DNA from: BM520 sp964474455
Lineage (GTDB): Bacteria > Bacteroidota > Bacteroidia > Bacteroidales > BM520
DNA: 9,827 nt
Direction: 5' to 3'
Assembly (NCBI GenBank): GCA_964474455.1
Contig: CAYYSU010000065.1
Location: 1 to 9,827, forward strand
Numbering within the stretch: position 1 is the first letter of the stretch; each line of letters begins with the position of its first letter. The position numbers and the translations under genes were made by a program. The notes below the pieces were generated by a model. The model was given only the letters and a program-made list of their open reading frames with translations. It searched no databases and was not told the origin of the DNA. This document shows positions 1 through 5,833 of the stretch, one piece after another.

Positions 1-22
1 ATTTGAAACAGGATTGTGAGAT

Positions 23-42
23 AAAAAGTGTAAACTTTTTTT
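23..42. terminator. AT-rich hairpin with T-run, possible weak terminator
   Basis: A perfect 7-bp inverted repeat, AAAAAGT / ACTTTTT, encloses a GTAA loop and runs on into two more T residues. The stem is almost all A:T, so it would be weak, and it could act in either direction. It may end a gene lying left of the window. Its function is inferred from shape only. Confidence 0.25.
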
Positions 43-44
43 AG

Positions 45-340
45 GACGAGTCAAAGCAAACCGTTTGCACGAACTCCTTCCACAAAATCTGGAACTGTAA
101 TCAATACACCGTTAATAATATTTTACTCGCTATAACCTATACGTGGTTGGTAGGGTGGATACCAATTAGCGGCGGTATTCCTTATAACGAAAGACCTGCT
201 CGCTTAAAAGGTTTTTATAAATACGCCCCTCAAACAGCTGATTCATGCGCTATAATAACAGTATTCTATAAATACAACACCATCGTATTACAGAGAGCAA
301 TAAAATTATAAAAAACGGCAAGTTAATAATTGAAAAGTAG
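45..340 (+). pseudogene. Decayed PCMD-like secreted protein gene, frameshifted remnant
   Basis: No intact ORF exists here, but three frames carry consecutive fragments resembling Bacteroidota secreted proteins of the PCMD (putative carbohydrate metabolism domain) type. Frame A (61-135) reads ARTPSTKSGT, like the conserved stretch before the domain core. Frame B (45-311) has no ATG and reads GGIPYNERPARLKGFYKYAP at 171-230, the most recognisable piece and typical of the PCMD core. Frame C (275-340) reads SNKIIKNGKLIIEK and then stops, like the tail of some Bacteroidota secreted proteins. The pieces appear in the expected order, but a full PCMD protein is far longer. At least two frameshifts and large deletions are therefore implied. 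The frame B core match is fairly convincing; the two flanking pieces are suggestive. The family assignment is from memory of its motifs. Confidence 0.45.
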
Positions 341-362
341 TCAAATCATCATTAATAATTGA
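323..362. repeat. 11-bp direct repeat TTAATAATTGA, two copies
   Basis: TTAATAATTGA occurs at 323-333 and again at 352-362, just beyond the stop codon of the minus-strand O-antigen ligase-like gene. Between and around the copies, AGTAGT (336-341) can pair with ACTACT (364-369). The sequence is very AT-rich, so chance is a real explanation. It could be 3' processing or termination sequence of the neighbouring gene. Confidence 0.25.
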
Positions 363-365
363 TTA

Positions 366-2360
366 CTACTTCGTCTCACTCTTACAATAAGCATCAACAT
401 ACTTCTGAGCATCAGCAAAATTATTTGTTACTGCATCTTTGAAATACATGCATGCTGTATCCATCTGTTTTCTATTTAAATGAATCAGTCCAAGCATATA
501 ATGCGCTTTTCCGGCTTGCGTACCACGTGATCTTTTTTCAAGAATAGTGTACAATAACTCTGAGGCCTCATCGTAATCCTGTTTGTTAAAAAAGATAACA
601 GCCTTATTTGTCAATGCGAGAATATAATCAGGATCCAACTTCAAAGCCATATCCAAATCCTTCAAAGCTTTGTCATGTATTTCTAACTTACTATATGCCA
701 TAGCCCTGTTGACCCAGTAATTGGGGTTATAAGGGCTCTCACGAAGTGCCTGAGTATAATATTTAATGGCCTTATTATGTTCCTCAAGATGATAGTGCGA
801 CTCGGCAATATAAGATGATATAGAGTGATTAAACGGGTCAATATTTGACCATTTATTATTGGCCATGGCCATATATTTAATAATATTTTTATGATCACCA
901 CGGGCTCTGTATGCCAACGCAATCCGCTCGGCGTGCTCTGATTTTAATCGCACGGTGGCGAAAGTAATCATCACGGGGGTGACAAGAATATTAAAAACTA
1001 ACAGTGCAATAAATAGCCATTGAGGAATATTTTTCCTTTCTCTCTTTGAAGCGCGATGGTTAAGGATTATAGAAAAGGCAACGAAAAGTGTCAGCATCAA
1101 CTGATGAGAGATACCCTTTTTGGGGAAAGTAAATGACTGTATTGCCATATACCCGGCAAGTCCGAACAACAGACACAGAGCCATTATCCTGTCCTCTTCG
1201 TCATCACATCGGCGCCAGGCCCGAAAAAGATATATAAAAGCAAGAATAAACAGCATCATGTAGAAAAAGAATCCCACAAACCCTGAGTCAGAGAGCACCC
1301 ATAGATAATCGTTATGTGGTGTTACACTATTATCAAAAAGTCCATATTTATACTTTACAGTCTTCCAGTCGCCGGCACCTTCACCCAAAACAGGATTCTC
1401 CTTTATAAGTTTCACCGTAGCATTCCACCGGCGTAAACGCGATCCTGCTCCAAATTTTTGTGAACTGTCAAACGTCTTTTCAATGCTGGAAGTAACAGTA
1501 GAACGGACATTACCAAAAATATGCGCCATCCCCTCGGCAACAATAAAAAAGATTATTGCCGCACCTATAATATATACAATTTTACGAACCAACACCTTAT
1601 ATTTTGCCTGAGAAACTTTTTTCTTCCCGGTGAACAGAAATACTCCTCCGGCTACCAGAAAGCCCAGGAACATAGCAGCCCAAACAGAACGGGTTTGAAT
1701 TGCGATAATAAAAAAAAGATTACCATATAAAGCAACAGCCGTTAAAACATCCCATATCCTCTCCTTCCGAAGATACTGGAAGAGAACAAATGGCAACAAA
1801 AGAAACACTCCTACAAGATATTGGTTGGAACGCACAAAGTTGACACGAACATCATCCATGTCTCTAACCCCACCGGTAGTATTATACAGATAACGGGGAA
1901 TATACTGTGCCATAGCCCATATAAAAAGACCAAGCATGATAACAACGGCCACTTTAGAAACAATTTTATAACCGTTATCATTATTATATATTATGAGTGA
2001 CAACCCAAGAAACATAAACATAAGCAGGTATTTGGATGAATCCATCAAACCTTCACTTATGTTAATGGTATTTGTAAGTGATAACAACATAACTAAAGCA
2101 AGAGCTCCATAACTTAAAAAAAGAGGATCACGCCATAATGCATTATTAATTGTATTTTTGTAGCGTTTCTTTTGGAATAGAAACAGCAATGAAAAACCCA
2201 TAATTGTCGCCGACAATGTCATGTAACGGGGCCATAATTGCAGGTTTAACAGCTTTGGATGTTGAATAAAGTAAACAACCAGAATTGCAAGGATCGAAAA
2301 AATTATTGCTATCACTGAATTTCGATCCACTTTTTTTGGGGTAACAGTTTTTCTTGCCAT
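366..2360 (-). CDS. O-antigen ligase/polymerase-like membrane protein with C-terminal TPR domain
   Basis: This 664-residue protein has about a dozen hydrophobic segments (roughly residues 15-32, 45-62, 80-97, 110-151, 178-243, 260-277, 358-380, 392-434 and 447-470), then a soluble C-terminal region. The large loop between about 278 and 357 carries the Wzy_C/WaaL-type signature: RLRRWNATVKLIKENPVLGEGAGDW (shown here only to locate it, residues 308-332; key residues R310, R311, G326, G328) and then TPHNDYLWVLSDSG (347-360). Confidence 0.2.
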   Translation of the reverse strand: MARKTVTPKKVDRNSVIAIIFSILAILVVYFIQHPKLLNLQLWPRYMTLSATIMGFSLLFLFQKKRYKNTINNALWRDPLFLSYGALALVMLLSLTNTINISEGLMDSSKYLLMFMFLGLSLIIYNNDNGYKIVSKVAVVIMLGLFIWAMAQYIPRYLYNTTGGVRDMDDVRVNFVRSNQYLVGVFLLLPFVLFQYLRKERIWDVLTAVALYGNLFFIIAIQTRSVWAAMFLGFLVAGGVFLFTGKKKVSQAKYKVLVRKIVYIIGAAIIFFIVAEGMAHIFGNVRSTVTSSIEKTFDSSQKFGAGSRLRRWNATVKLIKENPVLGEGAGDWKTVKYKYGLFDNSVTPHNDYLWVLSDSGFVGFFFYMMLFILAFIYLFRAWRRCDDEEDRIMALCLLFGLAGYMAIQSFTFPKKGISHQLMLTLFVAFSIILNHRASKRERKNIPQWLFIALLVFNILVTPVMITFATVRLKSEHAERIALAYRARGDHKNIIKYMAMANNKWSNIDPFNHSISSYIAESHYHLEEHNKAIKYYTQALRESPYNPNYWVNRAMAYSKLEIHDKALKDLDMALKLDPDYILALTNKAVIFFNKQDYDEASELLYTILEKRSRGTQAGKAHYMLGLIHLNRKQMDTACMYFKDAVTNNFADAQKYVDAYCKSETK
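366..2360 (-). CDS. Wzy_C/WaaL-family (O-antigen ligase-like) protein fused to TPR repeats
   Basis: Primary entry for this gene. Enzymes of this family transfer or polymerise lipid-linked glycans on the periplasmic face of the inner membrane, onto lipid A core, other glycan units or protein. The 664 residues comprise about a dozen transmembrane segments up to about residue 470. The large extracytoplasmic loop (about 278-357) contains the family pattern: ENPVLGEGAGDW (321-332), then PHNDYLWVLSDSGFVG (348-363). The remaining residues form about four TPR units (about 514-547, 548-581, 582-613 and 615-650; for example YYTQALRESPYNPNYW). TPR-bearing members are common in Bacteroidota, where the TPRs may bind an acceptor or partner. 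The ATG lies 63 bp from the divergent rsmE. No glycosyltransferase or flippase is adjacent, so the glycan cannot be named. The family is confident; ligase versus polymerase versus protein O-glycosylation is open. Confidence 0.88.
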   Translation of the reverse strand: MARKTVTPKKVDRNSVIAIIFSILAILVVYFIQHPKLLNLQLWPRYMTLSATIMGFSLLFLFQKKRYKNTINNALWRDPLFLSYGALALVMLLSLTNTINISEGLMDSSKYLLMFMFLGLSLIIYNNDNGYKIVSKVAVVIMLGLFIWAMAQYIPRYLYNTTGGVRDMDDVRVNFVRSNQYLVGVFLLLPFVLFQYLRKERIWDVLTAVALYGNLFFIIAIQTRSVWAAMFLGFLVAGGVFLFTGKKKVSQAKYKVLVRKIVYIIGAAIIFFIVAEGMAHIFGNVRSTVTSSIEKTFDSSQKFGAGSRLRRWNATVKLIKENPVLGEGAGDWKTVKYKYGLFDNSVTPHNDYLWVLSDSGFVGFFFYMMLFILAFIYLFRAWRRCDDEEDRIMALCLLFGLAGYMAIQSFTFPKKGISHQLMLTLFVAFSIILNHRASKRERKNIPQWLFIALLVFNILVTPVMITFATVRLKSEHAERIALAYRARGDHKNIIKYMAMANNKWSNIDPFNHSISSYIAESHYHLEEHNKAIKYYTQALRESPYNPNYWVNRAMAYSKLEIHDKALKDLDMALKLDPDYILALTNKAVIFFNKQDYDEASELLYTILEKRSRGTQAGKAHYMLGLIHLNRKQMDTACMYFKDAVTNNFADAQKYVDAYCKSETK

Positions 2361-2423
2361 CGGTATTGATTGATATTTGGTGGTGTAAAGATAAAAATTA
2401 TAGTATGAAGAAGATTAAAAAAA
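2361..2423. promoter_or_regulatory. Divergent intergenic region, candidate promoters both ways
   Basis: These 63 bp must hold the start signals for both divergent genes unless promoters lie inside coding sequence. On the minus strand, TATCTTTAC (plus-strand 2385-2393) matches the TAnnTTTG-type -7 box of Bacteroidota except for its final G, and sits about 25 bp before the ligase ATG. On the plus strand, GATATTTG (2372-2379) also differs from that box by one base and lies 44 bp before rsmE. I found no convincing -33 partner for either, so the boxes are tentative. Confidence 0.3.
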
Positions 2424-3149
2424 ATGAATTTGTTTTACATACCAAAAATAGAAAATAACAATACTGCATTTCTAAACCAGGAAGAGTCAAAACACTGCGT
2501 GAGAGTATTAAGAATGCAGGAGGGTGATGCCATGGATTTTACGGATGGCAAAGGCAGGTTTTTCCATGGCAGAATTGCCGTAGCGTCGCCAAAAAAATGC
2601 ATTATTGAGATTAAAAATATTACTGTAGAAGAGAAAAACAAACCTGATTTGCATATCGCCATTGCTCCCACCAAAAACATCAACCGGACGGAATGGTTCC
2701 TGGAAAAAGCCACCGAGATAGGTATCTCCGGAATTACTCCGTTATACAGTTTTCACTCCGAAAGGAAAGTCATTAAACCGGAACGCCTTGAGAAGGTTCT
2801 CATTTCAGCTATGAAGCAATCGCTAAAAGCCACATTACCTTTTATTGCCGATGGCATGACCATGAAGCAATTTCTCAGTTCTATAACTGAAAAGAACAGA
2901 TATTTTGCTTATTGTGGTGATATGGAGAAGCAGCTTTTGCAGCAGGTGTATCCCCGGGGAGAAAACGCTGTGATTATGATCGGGCCGGAAGGCGGATTCT
3001 CACCCGAAGAAGCTCAGATGGCCATTGAGCACGGATTTAAGCCCGTTTCTTTGGGCAGCGCAAGGCTGAGAACAGAAACCGCCGGCGTAGTAGCGTGCCA
3101 TACCTTTAACCTACTCAACGAGTCAGGCATTTATACTCTAAAAGTTTAA
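2424..3149 (+). CDS. rsmE: 16S rRNA (uracil-1498-N3)-methyltransferase RsmE
   Basis: RsmE methylates N3 of U1498 in helix 44 of 16S rRNA, in the assembled 30S subunit, using S-adenosylmethionine. It acts in the cytoplasm as a SPOUT (trefoil-knot) dimer. At 241 residues it has the family's usual length. The N-terminal PUA-like part has HCVRVLRMQEGD (24-35) and a glycine-rich turn at 42-49. The knot region shows WFLEKATEIG (91-100), AMKQSLK (129-135), the SAM-binding MIGPEGGFSPEE (185-196) and the hallmark LGSARLRTETA (210-220) near the C terminus. The ATG follows an A-rich leader and no better upstream start is visible. The next gene begins after only 4 bp, so the two are almost surely co-transcribed. 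Nothing is truncated or missing. Confidence 0.97.
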   Translation: MNLFYIPKIENNNTAFLNQEESKHCVRVLRMQEGDAMDFTDGKGRFFHGRIAVASPKKCIIEIKNITVEEKNKPDLHIAIAPTKNINRTEWFLEKATEIGISGITPLYSFHSERKVIKPERLEKVLISAMKQSLKATLPFIADGMTMKQFLSSITEKNRYFAYCGDMEKQLLQQVYPRGENAVIMIGPEGGFSPEEAQMAIEHGFKPVSLGSARLRTETAGVVACHTFNLLNESGIYTLKV

Positions 3150-3153
3150 GATA

Positions 3154-3810
3154 ATGAAAAAAATAACCCTCTCCGTAATACTCCTATGTGCTGCATTAAC
3201 CATGTCGGCACAAACACAAACGAAGATAGCTTTGATGAAATACCGTGGCGGCGGCGACTGGTATGCCAATCCCACTTCGCTCCCAAACCTTATAGCTTTT
3301 TGTAACGAGAATATAGGAACCGACCTTGCCCAGGAATATGCAACAGTTGAACCGGGCAGCAGCGATATATTCAACTACCCCTTTGTGCATATTACCGGGC
3401 ATGGAAACATCCTTTTCAGCAACGACGAAGCGCGCAACCTGCGGGAGTATCTGTTGGCGGGAGGTTTTTTACATATCGACGACAACTATGGTCTCGACGA
3501 GTATATCCGTCCGCAAATGGAGAAGGTTTTTCCAGAGCTGGAGTTCATTGAGCTGCCATACTCCCACCCCATTTACCACCAGAGTTACAAGTTTGAAACG
3601 GGGCTTCCCAAGATCCACGAGCACGACAATGAGGCACCACAGGGATTTGGCCTGATCTACGAAGGACGCCTGGTGTGCTTCTACACTTACGAATGTGATT
3701 TAGGCGATGGCTGGGAGGATCAGGCTGTTCACAAAGACAGCGAAGAGACCCGCCTGAAAGCGCTAAAGATGGGGGCCAATATCATAAAATTCGCCTTTAC
3801 GCAGGAGTAG
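3154..3810 (+). CDS. Secreted DUF4159 domain protein
   Basis: This 218-residue protein starts with a typical signal peptide (MKK, hydrophobic 5-16, likely cleavage after MSA at about 17-19), so it is exported to the periplasm or beyond. There is no lipobox cysteine at the cleavage site. The rest is one DUF4159 domain with its conserved blocks: KYRGGGDWYANPTSLPNL (29-46), HITGHGN (79-85), GGFLHIDDNYG (103-113), FPELEFIELPYSHPIY (126-141), GLPKIHEHD (150-158) and DLGDGWEDQAVHKD (182-195). The conserved His, Asp and Glu residues suggest a metal or active site, but no reaction is established for the family. It is a stand-alone version, unlike the longer membrane-anchored DUF4159 proteins found with MoxR/VWA clusters. 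It begins 4 bp after rsmE; from memory this pairing recurs in Bacteroidota, although an rRNA methyltransferase and an exported protein have no obvious shared function. Confidence 0.9.
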   Translation: MKKITLSVILLCAALTMSAQTQTKIALMKYRGGGDWYANPTSLPNLIAFCNENIGTDLAQEYATVEPGSSDIFNYPFVHITGHGNILFSNDEARNLREYLLAGGFLHIDDNYGLDEYIRPQMEKVFPELEFIELPYSHPIYHQSYKFETGLPKIHEHDNEAPQGFGLIYEGRLVCFYTYECDLGDGWEDQAVHKDSEETRLKALKMGANIIKFAFTQE

Positions 3811-3861
3811 AGAGATCTTTGAAGAAAATTTTATTTATATTGTTAAAAAACAGGTGGCATG

Positions 3862-3895
3862 TTTCAAGTTAAGACAAAAAGGTTTTGTAACTTCG
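3862..3895 (+). promoter_or_regulatory. Candidate Bacteroidota promoter for the lipoprotein pair
   Basis: TAACTTCG (3888-3895) differs by one base from the TAnnTTTG -7 box. TTTC (3862-3865), 22 bp upstream, could serve as the -33 element (consensus TTTG or TTG). A transcript starting a few bases downstream would have a leader of roughly 25-30 nt to the ATG at 3930. The 119-bp gap after the DUF4159 gene supports a new transcription unit here. The 53-bp gap between the two lipoprotein genes has no comparable box, so both probably depend on this promoter. Matches are inexact. Confidence 0.35.
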
Positions 3896-3929
3896 CAAGA
3901 GACTATTTCTAAATATTCAACTTGCCATC

Positions 3930-5780
3930 ATGACCAAAAAATATCAAAAGATATTGCTATTTGTTATAATATTTTTTTCCATTGGCATTATAACACTACA
4001 CTCATGCACAAAGCAAAATGTTGCTCCAACATGCAGCATTACAACTTCAGGAAACGTAACATCTTATTTTGTTGGTGATATAATTAAAATTCAAACTTCG
4101 TGCTTTGATGAAGATAACAATATTAGTAATGCGACCATATTTATAAATGATTTATCGATACCTCAACAAGTACGAAGTACGAATATTTATTCGCTGGACA
4201 GTAAAATTCTCACAGCTGGAATTTATATTTTAAAATATCATGTGGAAGACTCCGAAGGTCTTAGTGATAACGATACTATCCGTATCATTTTACGGGAATT
4301 ACCGGCGCCACAACCAGAGCCACAGTTCACATCAAACACACAATCAGGGATTTACCCTCTCACAGTCTATTTTACTGACTCTTCGTCAAACAACCCTCAG
4401 ATATGGTATTGGGATTTTGGTGATGGCAGTACCTCCACCGAACAACACCCCTGTCACACCTATGATACCAATGGAGTATATTCCGTATCCCTGGCTATAG
4501 GAGTTGATGCTTTGACTGATACGCTTACAAAACCAGATTACATAGAAGCCCGATCGCCAGCGTCGGAACCTATTGCAGAATTTGGAGCCTCCATAAGAAC
4601 AGGTCGTTCACCATTAACGGTGATGTTTTATGACTCATCACTCAACAATCCTTCCAGATGGTTTTGGGAATTTGGTGATGGCACCACCAGTGCGGAGAAG
4701 AACCCGGTGAAGGTTTACACAGAGGTAAATCATTTTTTTGTTGCTCTGGAAGTATCAAACGATGTTGGAAGTGACAGGTTGGTAAGGTATCATTATATTG
4801 TTGTTTCGGATTCAGCTCAGCCACCGGTAGCCAAGATAAACTTGCCTCAGGTTGGAGCACATATTGACTCATCAGTTCATTTCCTCGATGCCTCAGAACA
4901 TCAACCTGATTTTTGGCTCTGGGAGTTTGGAGATGGCACGTTCAGCGATGAGCAAAATCCGGTACATGTTTACTCTCAGACCGGAGATTACACAGTACAA
5001 CTTGTTGTAAGAAATGCCCTGGGCTACGACACAACAGTTGTGGAAGATGCAGTGCATGTGTACGGCCCGTGTGAAGAGGCTCCTACGGTAACTGATATTG
5101 ACGGCAACACCTATAGCACAGTACAGATTGGAAACCAATGCTGGATGGCTGAAAACCTGGCAACAACACACTACCCTGATGGCACAGCGATACCTCACAT
5201 TACAAACACTCAAGAGTGGGCCGATCTGCTTGATATAATATTTGATGACGCCTATTGTTATCCGGAAAATCAATATACGCCTCACCATGGTGCCTTTTAT
5301 ACCTATGCCGCAGCAATAGCATGGGATTGGGTACATGACAACCAGGAAGGTCAGGGTATATGCCCTGACGGGTGGCATCTGCCAAATGATTATGAATGGA
5401 TGGTGTTGGAAGGATATGTCGATTCTCAATATCCTATTGGTCATGAAGTATGGTCTGGGTCGACGCCATCTAATAGAGGATTTGATGTGGGACTAAATCT
5501 CAGATCCACTAGCGGATGGCAACAACAAAACAATGGTGTTAATAGATACGGATTTAATGCTTTACCAGTAGGTAATCGTGATTATTATAATGGTCACTTT
5601 TATTCCGATGCCTATGAAGCCTGTTTCTGGACGGCTACCAAAGGCACTTATAACTCCGACAGATTTGCATATCATCGCATATTGATATCATTATATAATA
5701 ATAGTAGCAGAGGCGCCTGGAATATGTCACAGGGAAATTCAATAAGATGCATTAAAAATCAGCCTGCTAATTACCATTAG
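3930..5780 (+). CDS. PKD-domain lipoprotein with C-terminal FISUMP domain (copy 1)
   Basis: This 616-residue envelope lipoprotein has a signal peptide (KK at 3-4, hydrophobic 8-22) ending at a lipobox with Cys26 (LHSC), to be lipidated and anchored. Next comes an Ig-like domain (about 31-122). Three PKD domains follow, each marked by WxFGDG: about 130-207 (WDFGDG at 161), 213-293 (WEFGDG at 246) and 298-377 (WEFGDG at 331). The C terminus is a FISUMP domain (Fibrobacter succinogenes major paralogous domain, about 384-609): DIDGNTYSTVQIGNQCWMAE (389-408), GICPDGWHLP (476-485), FWTAT (566-570) and IRCIKN (605-610). PKD domains act as spacers or binding modules; FISUMP function is unknown. Nothing catalytic is visible. 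No acidic export signal follows Cys26 (next residues TKQNVAP), so surface exposure is uncertain. The adjacent downstream gene is a full-length homologue. The ATG gives a well-formed signal peptide. Confidence 0.9.
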   Translation: MTKKYQKILLFVIIFFSIGIITLHSCTKQNVAPTCSITTSGNVTSYFVGDIIKIQTSCFDEDNNISNATIFINDLSIPQQVRSTNIYSLDSKILTAGIYILKYHVEDSEGLSDNDTIRIILRELPAPQPEPQFTSNTQSGIYPLTVYFTDSSSNNPQIWYWDFGDGSTSTEQHPCHTYDTNGVYSVSLAIGVDALTDTLTKPDYIEARSPASEPIAEFGASIRTGRSPLTVMFYDSSLNNPSRWFWEFGDGTTSAEKNPVKVYTEVNHFFVALEVSNDVGSDRLVRYHYIVVSDSAQPPVAKINLPQVGAHIDSSVHFLDASEHQPDFWLWEFGDGTFSDEQNPVHVYSQTGDYTVQLVVRNALGYDTTVVEDAVHVYGPCEEAPTVTDIDGNTYSTVQIGNQCWMAENLATTHYPDGTAIPHITNTQEWADLLDIIFDDAYCYPENQYTPHHGAFYTYAAAIAWDWVHDNQEGQGICPDGWHLPNDYEWMVLEGYVDSQYPIGHEVWSGSTPSNRGFDVGLNLRSTSGWQQQNNGVNRYGFNALPVGNRDYYNGHFYSDAYEACFWTATKGTYNSDRFAYHRILISLYNNSSRGAWNMSQGNSIRCIKNQPANYH

Positions 5781-5833
5781 AAAAACGGATCACTTAGTGC
5801 AGTCTTACGAATGACAAAAACAACTTTAACAAA

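Noticed and set aside
3854..4078. 74-codon plus-strand frame overlapping the start of lipoprotein copy 1
   Set aside because: Cys/His-rich translation with no motif. It covers the promoter region and signal peptide of the clearly real gene in another frame.
4893..5444. 183-codon minus-strand open frame inside lipoprotein copy 1
   Set aside because: It lies wholly antisense to well-supported PKD3 and FISUMP coding sequence. Its translation has no recognisable domain and an unlikely Ile/Cys/Tyr-rich composition.
5781..5833. Separate promoter or terminator between the two lipoprotein genes
   Set aside because: No TAnnTTTG-like box and only a trivial CACTTAGTG palindrome in 53 bp; co-transcription is the simpler reading.
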